From Larix kaempferi (Eukaryota > Streptophyta > Pinopsida > Pinales > Pinaceae): a DNA stretch of 64,000 bases. Positions 1-11,123 of this stretch are shown piece by piece. The stretch lies in assembly GCA_027924585.1 (NCBI GenBank), contig BSBM01000877.1, forward strand, positions 7,441,501 to 7,505,500, in the 5' to 3' direction. Every line of letters starts with the position of its first letter. Within the stretch, counting starts at the first letter, position 1. The notes under the pieces were generated by a model. The model did no database searches. It worked only from the letters and a program-made list of their open reading frames with translations, and was not told the DNA's origin. Both the position numbers and the translations under genes were made by a program.

Positions 1-1
1 T

Positions 2-2764
2 CGGTTTGAAGAAACTAAAGAAGATTGTGTATTAGGTTCTGAATTTTTAGTGTCAGTTAGTCCTTTTTCAATGGATACTAAGAAGATGACATTCACTTGT
101 ACAGTTGATGACCAATCTGTAACTATTCCACTAAGTTATTCCTATTCCCCTAGATGTCAAGCTTCTCCTCCAAAACAAAAGGCCGTGTCAACAGCCTCTC
201 TTAATAAAATGGAAAGATGTATATCTTTCGCCCAACTCAATGCTGATAAATATCTAGAGGGTATTTCTGAAAGGCTGAAAAAGGATTGTTGTTCTGAAAG
301 TCCAAATGCCTTCTGGACAAGGGAAAAATATTTTGTCTCTCTTCCATTTGATCCACTTCAGCAGATAAAACCAATGAAAGCATCTGCAAGACTAATGAGT
401 CCTAGTGAAAGAGAATTCTGTTCTAAAGAAATTAAAGAGCTCTTGGATAAAGGTTTAATTGAACCATCTAAAAGCCCTTGGGCTTGTCGAGCCTTTGTTG
501 TAAACAAGCACAGTGAACAGAAAAGAGGTAAACCAAGGTTGGTTGTCAATTTTAAACCTCTTAATGCAGTTCTCCAAAAGATCAGGTATCCTTTGCCTGA
601 TAAAGCTAGTCTTTTGCAGAAAATCAATGGTTGTACTGTTTTTAGTAAATTTGATTTAAAATCTGGTTTTTACCAAATTGGGATAGAGAAGAAAGACAGA
701 TTCAAAACTGCATTTGTAGTTCCTCATGGACAGTATCAGTGGAAAGTGCTACCATTTGGTATCAATAATGCTCCTTCTGAGTTTCAGAAGCGAATGGAAG
801 ATATCTTTAGAGATATACCATGGTTAGCTGTTTTTATTGATGATATTCTCATATGTTCTAAAAATCTCCAAGAACATTTAAAGCATTTGCAGCAGTTTTA
901 TGATTTAGTCTACCAGCATGGTTTGGTCTTATCAGCAAGCAAAATGGAAATTGGTAAGACAGAAATAGAATTTCTGGGTCTCCATATCAAAGCAGGTCAG
1001 GTAGTTTTGCAGCAGCATGTGCTCCAATCATTTGATCACTTTCCTGACAAAATTATTGAGAAAACCCAGTTACAAAGATTCTTAGGATGCTTAAATTATA
1101 TCAGGCCCTTTTATAAAGGTCAAGCCGCAGATATTCATTGTTTGCAGAAAAGGCTAAAGAAAAATCCTGTTCCATGGTCTGATGAGATGACTTTAGCTGT
1201 CCAGCGAATAAAAGAAAAAGTTAAGCATCTTCCAGCTTTGTCTCTTCCCCAAGGAAAGGGAAATTTGATAGTTGAAACAGATGCGTCTAACACCACATGG
1301 GGAGGTGTTCTAATTGAAGAAATAAATAGCCAAGCAAGAATCTGTGGCTATGCATCTGGTTCATTTAAAGGAGCTGAACTAAATTATCCAAGTAGCCATA
1401 AAGAAATACTTGCAGTCAAGAAAACTGTCAACCATTTCATTCTGTACTTAAAACCTGTTCATTTCATTGTTAGAACAGATTTAAAGATTATGCCCGGTAT
1501 CTTTAAGAATGAAAGTTTAATGGCAGAAAATAGTAGCAGAATTTTAAAATGGTTTATCTGGCTCAGTAATTTTGACTATGACATTGTGTATAAGCCAGGT
1601 TACTTAAATTGTCTTGCTGACATGTTGACTCGTGAGAATGTACAGGTTTCTTCTCCAAGTCTGAATATGTTTTCTGCTAATGATGCAAGTGGTTCTGGTT
1701 CTGGTCCAGGACATAATAAAAGATACATGAGTGATAATATGGTGAATTATAAAAGTGGCAAAGCTCCATTCCAAGAAGAAGAAGAAGCTCTCAGAGCTCC
1801 TCCAGAATCCTTATTTTTGGCTCCTTGGGATAAGGATATTTCTCAGGAAGAACGTCAGCAACTGTTAGATTATGCTGATGTCAAGGATGCAGAAAAGTTT
1901 TTAAGCCTCACTCTGATTAAGCAAATTCAAGAGAATCCCTGCAAGTTAAAGATTCTCGAAAGATGGGAAAAGGGTGCTTTCAGAGGTTTACAGAATGCCA
2001 GAGAAAAATTAGCTCGATGTGAAGAAGTCTGGATTGACCAGAACATGGAAGCTGAAGGAGAAATTTGGTATGTCGATCTCGGCTCAGGAGATTTGACATG
2101 GACTTCTTACAACTTGATTCTTCAGTTTTGCAGAGAGCAGACAGCAATAATTATTTGTGCTGATCCTGCTAATTTAAAGCACAGAAAATGGTCCGGTTGG
2201 ACTCAAATATTTCTGGAAAAATTCTGCCCAAGAAACGCCTGGGTAGATCGTAAAGCTAATTTTATTCTTCATCTTGAGGCTGATATGCAAGCCGCTGACC
2301 AGGTTCATCAGTGGTTTAAGTTTAAACTGAGACATCATGGAGGTAGATACACTCCATTAGAACACTGTGTAACAGTCACCCAGAAGTTTATCAAAAGGGA
2401 TAAAGATGGCAAGAGACTGGATACTAAAGTCCATAGAAGAACCCTACCTCTAAACTATAGGGTTGAATCACAATTCGCCTCCGAATTTGTCTATGGTGCT
2501 AATGAATATCTCCGTGGGTCAGATGTAGAACAATGCTTCGGAGAACTTTTATATCCAGATATGAATGAAGAATTCCCAAATAATCATTATGACTATTGGC
2601 AGTATACTGAATCCCAGCCAAATTATATAGAAGAAGAATTGGCAAGGCGAGAACTTGAAGAAGAACTAAATGCTCAAGGTTGCCTTGACTGTGTTTGTGG
2701 CGGGGTACCTGGACCTGGTGACACGACAGTGTGCGTATGCGGATCAGGATATGATACTCCATGA
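2..2764 (+). CDS. Endogenous caulimovirid polyprotein, 3' part: reverse transcriptase, RNase H and long C-terminal extension (5' partial)
   Basis: The frame is open from base 2, so the window cuts into a longer polyprotein; the first Met is at base 50 and residues are numbered from it. Seen: an RT fold with FDLKSGFYQI, LPFGINNAPSEFQ and the catalytic FIDD (Asp264, Asp265), then RNase H with a first Asp at about 411 (TDAS), a KE pair, RTDLK and LADMLTRE. Known: this RT-RNase H style, with no integrase after it, is typical of Caulimoviridae, pararetroviruses that occur as endogenous copies in plant genomes. After RNase H (about residue 545) come about 350 residues I do not recognise: acidic stretches, a Trp-rich middle and a Cys-rich end. 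The frame runs over 900 codons without a stop, which is striking beside the ruined retroelements nearby. Upstream capsid, movement and most of the protease lie outside the window. Class is well supported; genus is not assigned. Confidence 0.85.
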   Translation, partial: RFEETKEDCVLGSEFLVSVSPFSMDTKKMTFTCTVDDQSVTIPLSYSYSPRCQASPPKQKAVSTASLNKMERCISFAQLNADKYLEGISERLKKDCCSESPNAFWTREKYFVSLPFDPLQQIKPMKASARLMSPSEREFCSKEIKELLDKGLIEPSKSPWACRAFVVNKHSEQKRGKPRLVVNFKPLNAVLQKIRYPLPDKASLLQKINGCTVFSKFDLKSGFYQIGIEKKDRFKTAFVVPHGQYQWKVLPFGINNAPSEFQKRMEDIFRDIPWLAVFIDDILICSKNLQEHLKHLQQFYDLVYQHGLVLSASKMEIGKTEIEFLGLHIKAGQVVLQQHVLQSFDHFPDKIIEKTQLQRFLGCLNYIRPFYKGQAADIHCLQKRLKKNPVPWSDEMTLAVQRIKEKVKHLPALSLPQGKGNLIVETDASNTTWGGVLIEEINSQARICGYASGSFKGAELNYPSSHKEILAVKKTVNHFILYLKPVHFIVRTDLKIMPGIFKNESLMAENSSRILKWFIWLSNFDYDIVYKPGYLNCLADMLTRENVQVSSPSLNMFSANDASGSGSGPGHNKRYMSDNMVNYKSGKAPFQEEEEALRAPPESLFLAPWDKDISQEERQQLLDYADVKDAEKFLSLTLIKQIQENPCKLKILERWEKGAFRGLQNAREKLARCEEVWIDQNMEAEGEIWYVDLGSGDLTWTSYNLILQFCREQTAIIICADPANLKHRKWSGWTQIFLEKFCPRNAWVDRKANFILHLEADMQAADQVHQWFKFKLRHHGGRYTPLEHCVTVTQKFIKRDKDGKRLDTKVHRRTLPLNYRVESQFASEFVYGANEYLRGSDVEQCFGELLYPDMNEEFPNNHYDYWQYTESQPNYIEEELARRELEEELNAQGCLDCVCGGVPGPGDTTVCVCGSGYDTP

Positions 2765-3157
2765 TTTTTCCGTATCTTACGGGAATGAAGATTCTTTGGT
2801 CCGTGATCATGCTCTTGTACATATTTAGTGGAAGCCGTTGGTGGGCCAACCCACTTTGTTTTGTCGGCCATAGTAGCCGAAAGCTTTCTTTGGATTCCTC
2901 GGTCTGCTTTTTTGTACCGAGATGCTTTGTAATTTGACTGATGTAATAAATGGCCCAGTTTTGTCGGCCAATAGCTTTTACTTTATGTCTTTCAGTCAGT
3001 CCGAGTCTTGAGTTTGTCGGATAAGATTCGCCGGGTCCCCACATGGCACTGCCTCTAAGGGACGAGATAACATGGTGGTAGTCCCCATCATGCCCCGGAA
3101 TCTTACTTTTGACTGTCTAGTGTAAGTTTTTGGGTACCGGCTTACCGGTTGTAATGC

Positions 3158-3165
3158 TATAAAAG
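3158..3165 (+). promoter_or_regulatory. TATA box of the probable caulimovirid pregenomic promoter
   Basis: TATAAAAG lies about 390 bases after the polyprotein stop, just after a CCGG-bearing inverted motif (taccggcttaccggtt, 3135-3150). Caulimovirids carry their pregenomic RNA promoter in the large intergenic region after the RT ORF, so position and motif agree. The remaining sequence from 2765 to 3157 shows no ORF or other signal I can name. Confidence 0.5.
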
Positions 3166-3195
3166 AAAGGCCTTGGGTTCATTTGATTTAGAGCG

Positions 3196-3306
3196 AGTCG
3201 CATGAGCAAGTAGTCCGCTCTGCAAGTCTAGAAGTCGCATGAGCAAGTAGTCCGCTCTGCAAGTCTAGGAGTCGTCTGAGCAAGTAGTCCGCTCGACAGG
3301 TCTGTA
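3196..3306 (+). repeat. Three tandem 37-bp repeats in the caulimovirid leader
   Basis: Units start at 3196, 3233 and 3270, each beginning agtcg and carrying gagcaagtagtccgctc. The first two are nearly identical, the third has diverged, and a more degenerate fourth copy may follow to about 3340. The array starts about 30 bases after the TATA box, so it would lie at or just after the transcription start. Confidence 0.8.
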
Positions 3307-3512
3307 GGTGTGTGAGAGCCGAGGTAATATGCTCTGCAGGTTGCCTGTAATGGTATAACACTGCATCAGAAAGCCAAGGTCTCGATTCTGTATAAAGAGT
3401 CTGTAAGGGTCTGCTAGTTGGCATATTATGGGAATCCCAGGAGCCTGAGAGTAACTACATGCCTTCGGGAAGTAGCCAAATCTAAAAGGGCCCATAACAT
3501 TGTGTCAAGGCA

Positions 3513-3701
3513 GTGAGATGTGGTGACGAGCTTCGCTGTCCGAAGCCGATCCACCTGTGCGTCTGTAATCTGTATTCTGAAGATATAATGTTCATCATCA
3601 TATTGATCGTGTGCCTCATTGCTATTGCTTTCGTGCTGATGGGAATAATTGGCAAATTATGTATGAAAGATCAATGTGCTGGCTTTAATATGAATGTTTG
3701 A
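3513..3701 (+). CDS. Small ORF with one predicted membrane segment, function unknown
   Basis: A 62-codon frame starts with a Cys-containing segment, has a strongly hydrophobic stretch at about residues 26-47 (FIIILIVCLIAIAFVLMGII) and ends with a short Cys-containing tail. It lies after the caulimovirid leader repeats, where a downstream viral ORF could begin, but I recognise no family. It may be chance: AT-rich DNA often encodes hydrophobic runs. Confidence 0.2.
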   Translation: MRCGDELRCPKPIHLCVCNLYSEDIMFIIILIVCLIAIAFVLMGIIGKLCMKDQCAGFNMNV

Positions 3702-4123
3702 ATGAATGTTTGATTGCGATGCGATCCTGCATAATGGGAAAGATCTGGCAGGGCTATCAGAAACATGAAGTTCATTTGAAATACCGAACAAGATTTGGTA
3801 GCGATATCAGAAACATGAATGACATTGGCCAAATCTATATGCCACTTAGTCCAACTAATTGAAAATATTTGGTTTTGATCACATGCAGGCCAATCACAAG
3901 GCATAGAACTAAAATGTCCCAATGTTCAGTACATCTTGATTGCATTCAGTTCCTAGTTCTATCATTCGGTAGAATCAAGGTTATTGTTAATTCTGTCTTA
4001 TGTTAAATGTGATATAGCACAGATAAGTATCAGGATTCAGTTCCACCGATGTATATATTTACATTTCCCGTATCTGATTCATTCTAGACTTCGCGTGTCA
4101 ATATTCATGTGTTTGTGTATTAG
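3702..4123. other. No gene seen; short duplicated words
   Basis: This stretch has no convincing ORF. It contains a short repeated phrase (atcagaaacatgaa at about 3758 and 3808). It may be the edge of the caulimovirid insertion or flanking host DNA; I could not find a junction. Confidence 0.3.
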
Positions 4124-4785
4124 GTTATGAAGTTTGGATATACTTAAGTCTATGCTTCTTCAACCTTTTAGAAAATTCACTGGAAGGTCCAAATCCCAAA
4201 GGTGGAGTGTGTGGGAATTTCACAAGGTTTTCTTTATTGGGAAACAAAGGTCTACCTAAAGGTGGAGTGTGTGGGAATTTCACAAGGTTTTCTTTATTGG
4301 GAAACAAAGGTCTATACGGAAGGACATTGGGTATGAAATGTGAATCTAGAAATACAGAAAATTCCTGTTTGTTGAACATTTGGGTGGTTATAGGAATATC
4401 AATTGGAAGCATTATTGCTCTATTAAGCTTAATACTATTCGTACTCATATGGAAAATAGTAAGACATGAAACTCTTTCAGAATTAAAAAATGGAAACAAA
4501 TTCAATGCAACCATTGAGCCAAATATTTGCTTTCTCGTCAACAAATCCAAGGAACCACCTCTCAGCATAAATGTGGCCAAGCCAAGACTCAAGGACACGG
4601 AGAATTCCTAGCAAAGATGGAAACCTTGGGGAAATTAAAGCACATGAATTTAGTGCCACTTCTTGGGTATTTCTCATTTGGAAGATAAATTTGTTGGTAT
4701 ACGAGTATATGGTGAACGAAAGCCTTGAATTGTGGTTAAGGAATAGAGAATATGCATGCATGCACATACATGTCCCAAGTAGTTG
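4124..4785 (+). pseudogene. EMS1: Fragment of an EMS1/EXS-type LRR receptor kinase with most of the kinase N-lobe deleted
   Basis: Seen in order: the last leucine-rich repeat and cap (SLEGPNPKGGVCGN, LLGNKGLYGR), a membrane segment (NIWVVIGISIGSIIALLSL) and the juxtamembrane signature PLSINVA. The sequence then jumps, with a frame change near 4577, to [18 protein letters not shown] and continues, with another frame break near 4686, to LLVYEYMVNESLELWLRNRE. Known: EMS1/EXS kinases have FEQPLL, the glycine loop and the catalytic Lys between those two points; here they are missing. The rest of the kinase is absent after about 4770. So this is a gene relic that cannot encode an active kinase. A 60-bp duplication repeats the cap segment. 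Family assignment rests on several consecutive diagnostic motifs. Confidence 0.8.
4198..4317 (+). repeat. 60-bp tandem duplication inside the receptor-kinase relic
   Basis: The segment starting ggtggagtgtgtgggaattt at 4201 is repeated at 4261 and the copies are identical for at least 54 bases. The unit is a multiple of three, so the cap peptide GNFTRFSLLGNKGL simply appears twice in frame. Confidence 0.95.
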
Positions 4786-5425
4786 AATATGTGTATATAA
4801 ATACTCTCCATGGTTATAAATATAGATATGAACATTTAAAAGAACATTTTTCATCTAAAACAAATCAACATTGAAATCTCAAATAATATATATGTTATCT
4901 CACCATAAAACTTACAGAAACAAATGTCTACTCGAAAATTCAGATTATTAACAATAATCATCAGACACAAATTTCCTATATAAAATCATTTTTTGATGGA
5001 CCATAGGATAGTACATACCATGTCATATTGTATTTATCAGTGTTTGGGGCATCTAGTTTCTTCCAGCATTAAAACTTATAAACTGTCTAGGATGCAAGAA
5101 AAATATGACAATTAAAAATCTATTTAGTAGAGAAAAGAGAGTACCAGCCAGGATATAGCTGCCTCAAAGGCCCTGTGAACAATGGTAGTGAGACATTGAT
5201 AGAAAGTTGGAATGAGATTTGGAGTTGCAAGGTATTTAAAAACGAAACTAAAAGCATTTATGTGTTGAGACTCACTTGAATCACTATTAAGAATGCCATC
5301 ATTGCAGCTAAAGAAAACAATTTCCAAGAATGACACTACTAGCAGATAAGTTCCCTTAGATAAGTTCCCTTGACACATGTTTATGAATGCACACAAGTCA
5401 TAATCTAAATCAAATATTAAATACT

Positions 5426-5563
5426 ATAATGATTTATTTCCATGATTAAAGAATAGAAATTGGCAATGCAACATTAAATATGGCATATATCCATATAATG
5501 ATTTATTTCCATGATTAAAGAATAGAAATTGGCAATGCAACATTAAATATGACATATATCCAT
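5426..5563. repeat. 69-bp tandem duplication
   Basis: Two copies, 5426-5494 and 5495-5563, each starting ataatgatttatttccatg. They differ at only a few positions (for example tatggcat against tatgacat). Confidence 0.9.
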
Positions 5564-5634
5564 GTAATGTTTAGAGCTATAAAACACAAACAATTGGCTT
5601 AAAGTTTCCCAAAAAGATGAAAGTGAAATTCTAC

Positions 5635-6170
5635 CTGAAATTGTTCCCATTGATGTTATCTCAACCTGCCCCCCTAGAGCTGCTGAAAGGGTCGCACATT
5701 GAGATATTGTATCCTTTCCATTCCCACTACCTCAACGGCTTCCAGGATTATGAAGTGAATTGAGCTCCAACTCATCTCCCATCCTTTTCACGGAACTCCC
5801 TAACTGGAAAATAATATAAATGAAAAGCTTGCTCAACAAGCCTCTAAAAAGCTAACATAAGTAAATAGAAACAAATTAGAAAAAAATTTGGCAGCCAACA
5901 TCTTTCAACAGATGGCTATAATTTTTCTCAATTTGGCATCCGTGTGACAAAAAAATATAATTAAAATTTTCATATTTTATAGAATGCAATTAGAAAAACC
6001 ATGTTGGCAATGAATTTATCTTACAAGTAGTAGTGTTCCCTGGGTGATTTTCTGGACTGTCGATGACCATTGCACATTCCACATATAGTCCTTCCACTGC
6101 TTGAAGAGCCATAACACTCATGCTCCCTAATCTATTCATGGGTGTAGAAAGCAACTTCGAAGATGGTTGG
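5635..6170 (-). pseudogene. Two exon-like blocks of an unidentified gene
   Basis: On the minus strand, a block ending at 6025 with donor GTAAGA encodes RLGSMSVMALQAVEGLYVEC and continues to SPENHPGNTTT. A second block, 5635-5803, is framed by an acceptor (ttttccag) and a donor (CAG then GTAGAA) and encodes KRMGDELELNSLHNPGSR, an in-frame TGA, then ATLSAALGGQVEITSMGTIS. Protein-like composition plus consistent splice sites suggest real exons of a broken gene. I do not recognise the family, so this is a candidate only. Confidence 0.3.
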
Positions 6171-6713
6171 TTTGTCTAGATAGGTGGAGCTAAACCAAAC
6201 ATCACAATATAAAACCATAAATTACAGAATAGTTTTAGCAAAGGAGGCTTTACATCTTTGGTATGATCAAAATCTGAACATATCTCTGCAACAGATGGCA
6301 GAAGCGGCCCTCGAAAATCAGCTGCACTCCTATATTAAAGAACAACCATTGGTAATTGAAATTTGAAGCCTCTTTTATATATGCAAGTAGAGCAATAAGA
6401 ATTTAATACTTATATTTTATGTTGAGCACTTCACTGCTTATATCTTATATATCATGCAGAGTTTACAAATATTGTTACAATCACATTAGGAAAAACAAGA
6501 AGATTAATTAATTCTTAATTTTGGAAACCAAAACTGAACTCAGAGCTATGCATAAGGCATGAACGTAATGAAAAGAAGAACCATATAGATTATATACACA
6601 CGCATGTCTTCTTTGCATATCCCTAAAGAATCAGACTACTAGTACATTGTTTCATGAGTTTTTGTCACTTATTTATTGATTTTGCACTAAAATAGACTGC
6701 AAATATTTACCGA

Positions 6714-7200
6714 TTGACATGGTTAACATCTTGTCATTGTGAATTAGAGTAAAATTAAAATATGATCACTGCACAAGATCTTCATTTATATGTAAATCTT
6801 ATTAGAGATCAAAATTAATTTATCTTTAATATGAAAAAAAACTGGGCATAAAGGGAACAAGCAACTACAAGATGGTGTTGATATTGATGCTCTCTTGTAA
6901 TTCACATGCAAGAAGAGCCAACAAAAAACCATATAAAATATGCTTCAACTGCATATTTGTGAATTGCATGAAAATAGACATTAGATATTTTATGGTTGGC
7001 ATGGTAACATCTTATGACTAAATTAGAATAAAATAGGATCAGTGCACAAGCTCTTCATTTACATGTGAAATGTATTAGAGTTGAAAATAATTAATGTTTA
7101 ATATGAAAACAGACTAGGCATAAACAAAAACAGTAGCTACAGGAAGGTGTTGAGATCGATGCTCTATTGCAATTCACATGCAAGGAGAATCAGCAAACCA
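6714..7200. repeat. Diverged direct duplication of about 278 bp
   Basis: 6714-6930 and 6992-7200 share long similar stretches in the same order: gcacaag.tcttcattta, the tail of atgaaaa.agact.ggcataaa, and aattcacatgcaag. Divergence is substantial, so the duplication is old. Confidence 0.7.
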
Positions 7201-8325
7201 AGGAAGTTGTTATTGATATCCAGTAATGATGGATATGGGACCTGCTATACCACATGTTGTATGGGGTTCATAGGACCATCGCATGACCATTGAGATGAAT
7301 ACATCCTATGGATTTGATCATGGACCAGTTACATAGAAGAGACAACCAGTATGTTAGATGTTTCAGCATATAAACATCACAAAAATAAATCTCAAAATTT
7401 ACAAGTCACAAAAAATATAATGATAATATATGCGGAATATTCTTGTATTTCCTTCAAAACGTTTATATAATATTTGTTGGATTCATTCTTACACTTTTGG
7501 GTGTCAGATAATTCCAGAAAGTGTATTTAATTACCTAAGAGTGTTACATAACTACATTTTGAACCATGTATTGCCTGAGATAAGATAACATAATTACATC
7601 AAAAGTTTTGTCAATAACAATGACGAAAAAAATTCAATAATTAACAATTGAATTTCCTAATCATTGTCATCAAAATTGGTCGGTATTATAAATGCTCTTA
7701 TGGATAATAAAGTCAAATTAGCCCTCGGATCTGGGTATAACAAGAGTGATTAGCTGGTGCATGTGGAATTGATGGGTAATATGCCAATATTGGATCCTCC
7801 TACCAAGTAGTCCTCAAAATCATATTGTTCTATTTATGGTGGTGACACACTGTACAAAGCACTTGATGATAAACAAAACACCTTTCTGGTCACGCAAGAG
7901 ATAAATCCACCATTATTTTTGTAATGGAGACACATGGTCATGCAAGAGATGAATCCACCATTATTTCCTCTTTCGTAGAGTTGATTTGACAGCTATATTC
8001 ACCATATGCTCTAAAATTTATACATAGAAATCAGTAGAACAAAAACAGAAATAGATCTGTATTCCACAAAAACAAAAACTAACAATTCAATCATGATATA
8101 TCCATCAATGCTCGAATGGAAATAAATCTGATTATTATAAAGAGGGCCGAAGATGAGGAAAAGACAACTACTTGGTAGAAAATGTAGAGGTAAATTGTAT
8201 TTGTTTTTGAACGAAATTTCTTAATATTGTAAGTTTAGGTGAGAGCGCTACCAAGTGGGAAAAAAAATTTAGTAGGTGAAGAAGAGGTTTGGAACTTAGT
8301 CCTAGTTTTAATTATGAATTCCCAT

Positions 8326-11121
8326 TGTTAGTCAAGGCCCAAGTTGACATAAGTTTTGGTAAAGCGAAGTTCAAGTAAGCGCAGTTGGTGAAGCGAAGCC
8401 CAGGATTGGCGCAGTTTTGTTGAAGAGTAGCTCAAGTGAAGCAGTTTTGAGGAAAAAGTACGAATTCGGTGAGGCCTAGTACTAGCCTATTTTGGGGAGA
8501 AGTGACTCCGCAATTCCCGGGAGCAGAGTATGGAGCAACGCGATGTAATGTCCCCATTTTGACCCCATTGCATTCAAATGTAAATGATGTGATATTGCTA
8601 TAAAATCATGGTGAGGAGCTCAAGGCCAAGGCCCCGCCATCGATTTAGTGATGCATATGGTTTACGTGCTAGCTAGGCACACTGGAATTGCAAATATCAT
8701 GTAAATATGCATTTTAATAAAATACCCACAGCTAGCTATGCAATGCAAGAAGAGATGGGAGCATTATTTTACAAGGAATTGGGAGGGAAAACATTCAAAC
8801 CTTTAAGCCAATCAAGTCAAGCCAAATGTCAATGTGAGAACCGATGAACCCTCAACTACCCAGGTTGAGTTTTGTACCCAATCATTCATTTCTCCCAAGA
8901 GTTGGTTGACATAGTTAATGCCTTGGGGAATGGGAGGTATGGCTGTCCAAATTCGGGTATGGGAAAGCCACCCTTCATGGAAAATCGTGTTTTTCTTCTT
9001 GGACAAGAAAAGAGCCATGAATTGCTCCCCAAACCATTACTCATCAATCAGTTTTCTCTCCCTCACGAGTTTGGAGCTACCTGGGCATTTTTCAGCCATT
9101 TTTTTCTGGTTTTTCTTTGTTTCCTAGCTAGGAGAAGGGCATTTTCATGCTGCCGAACCATGGGAAGGGAGGGGAAATTGATTTGGGGTCTATAGAGGCT
9201 GTTTTGGCCCACTCAATGCTTGTATATCTGTGGGAGACATCGTTTTCTTCCCTATGGTCGAATTTCCCTCTCCCGATCCGTTTTTTAAGTTCCCACGATT
9301 TGGGGAAAACCCATGGCCATCTGGTTTCTAAATCCCATTGTTAAAATGTATTCTCCATTCCCAATGATTGTGTTTTGATGTGTGTGTAACGAGTATGTTG
9401 GGGTATGGGTATGGGTATCCATTGCTTTGGCTGAGTATGAGCTTGAGTGCCCCCTTCCTTGTAGAAATCATGCCCATCTTGGTGGTGGTCTCTGAGTTTT
9501 GAAGGGATACAGGCTGGGCAGAGACCTATGGTTGGGTGGAACGTTGCAGCGACATAGCTAGTTGCTTTGGACAATTGCGAAATGAAGATAAGTATCTGAT
9601 GTGTATTTACTTATGCAATGTTTAATTTGATGATTATTTTGATATGTTGGATGAACATGAATTGTGTGTGTATGATGTTTTAATTCCGTTGTGCATACTT
9701 GCTTGATTTGCATCTACACACTTTTTGTTTTTAATTGTATGAATCTAATGAATGGGTTGAGTTTATGTAAAATCCCAGATATTGGTATCATATTCCCTTC
9801 CTTGCATTGGGTCTACGAGAGGGGACGTTACACATGAAGATGGTGGAAAGGGGCCTGCCCCCTTAGTAAAGGTAGAAGGACAAAGGAAGACAAGGGTAGT
9901 TGGAGCAGTTAAGGAAGAAGCAGCGACCTGACAACTGCAGGAACATCGTTGATGAGACAAGAAGTGTAGAGGATGCACCATGTCAGTGTCAGCGTCGCAT
10001 AGTCAAAGAAAGCGGCTATCAGAAGGACGTCAGATCCAGGAAGTGACGCAGAGGACAACCAAGGATGAGCGAAGTAGCTGAGAATTTATGGCAAAGCATG
10101 GTTAGCGGGGTAACCACGCCGTTTTGGGTGGTTAAGGGTACTATGGGGTTTCAACCCATATTTATTGTAAAGATGTGACCTTTGGGCACCGTCTATAAAA
10201 GGATAAATTTTGAAAAGGGAAGGATTAGATCTTGTTAGGAAAAAATAGACATTGAAGAACTCATTGTAATATCTATGCTAAGAGATCTTTGAGAGAGAAA
10301 GGATCTACAGCTGTGTACACAAGGACCTATTGTAGAGAAGAGTCTATAGCTGTGTGTGCAGACCAAAACTGTTAACCCTTCCCATCAATAGAAATAACAG
10401 CTCCCGTGGACGTAGCTCCCATCCAAGGGGGGAACCACGTAAATACTTGATTTTTGTGATTGCATTGGTGTGATTATTTCATGTTATGTGTGTTCATGTT
10501 TTTATACGTATTTTCACTTGTATGGATGATGAGGACAATATGTTAAGTGCTGGACCCACATAGCTGAATATGTTAATTTTAGGGACATACATGAACATTC
10601 TAAAGTTGCGTTGAATATGCTAAATGCGAAGTTGTATGGTTACAATGATAGTTGTGCATTTGAAGAACTAACAGTTATTCAGCGAATTCTGTATTGTTAG
10701 AATAGCGAAGTACACAATTCGTTGCAGTGTTATAACATGGTAAACTACTTAGCCTCAAGTAAGTGAGAAGTAACACTACTCAGTGAATCCTGTAGTGAGT
10801 GTGACTATTTGGAAGCGCAGTCCGAAGTGCGATGTTGCAGTACAACGTGGATAGATACCGCTAGTGCACAGTCCAAAGTCTCTGTGGTATTCGAAGTGGG
10901 TGCAAAGGAAGTATAACTCCGCCCAGTTGTCCCATTCTCTAGCCGCGCATCACCGGGTTACATAAAGTTACTTCTATAGCCATCCCATAGCTTCACCTCG
11001 GGTGATACCTCAGTTTGTATGCAGACTATTGCCGAAAGTGCTAGTGAAAAGGGGGTATTGTTGGGTCGCTGAACTACACAAAACTCGGGACAGTACTAGA
11101 ACAAGTATATGAGAGCCAACA
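8326..11121 (+). repeat. 5' LTR of element A, split by solo LTR G
   Basis: The LTR pieces are 8326-8543 and 9838-11121, together about 1502 bp, matching the 1497-1516 bp of the B and C LTRs. A TATA box (TATAAAA) is at 10194-10200. A segment near 10390-10440 (cgtggacgtagctcccatcc) matches the equivalent part of B's LTRs. The LTR ends CCAACA and is followed by AA and the primer site. Confidence 0.8.
8544..9832 (+). mobile_element. Solo LTR G inserted in element A's LTR
   Basis: It starts TGTAATGTCCCC and ends GGGGACGTTACA, a 12-bp inverted repeat with one mismatch, and is 1289 bp with TG...CA ends. Flanks are CGCGA (8539-8543) and CATGA (9833-9837), which differ by two transitions, both consistent with CpG decay of an original 5-bp duplication. 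Removing it restores an LTR of the expected length for element A. It contains no primer site or coding domain; frames of up to 107 codons inside it look like chance. Orientation follows from TG...CA only and is uncertain. Confidence 0.7.
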
Positions 11122-11123
11122 AA

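Larger units (their letters stand above)
4786..8325. other. Unassigned AT-rich DNA between the kinase relic and element A
   Basis: No ORF longer than about 90 codons and no recognisable domain. What I can see is annotated separately: a 69-bp tandem duplication, two exon-like blocks on the minus strand, and an old duplication of about 278 bp. A smaller repeat (caagagat.aatccaccattatt) occurs at about 7899 and 7942. The last bases before 8326 (cccat) should be one copy of element A's target duplication, but the other copy is lost. Confidence 0.4.

Noticed and set aside
3347-3366. Possible initiator-Met primer site of the caulimovirid (tggtataacactgcatcag)
   Set aside because: Only TGGTAT and scattered bases agree with TGGTATCAGAGC; too weak to call.
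8812-9574. ORFs of up to 107 codons on both strands near 9 kb
   Set aside because: They lie inside solo LTR G and have no recognisable domain; both strands are open by chance.
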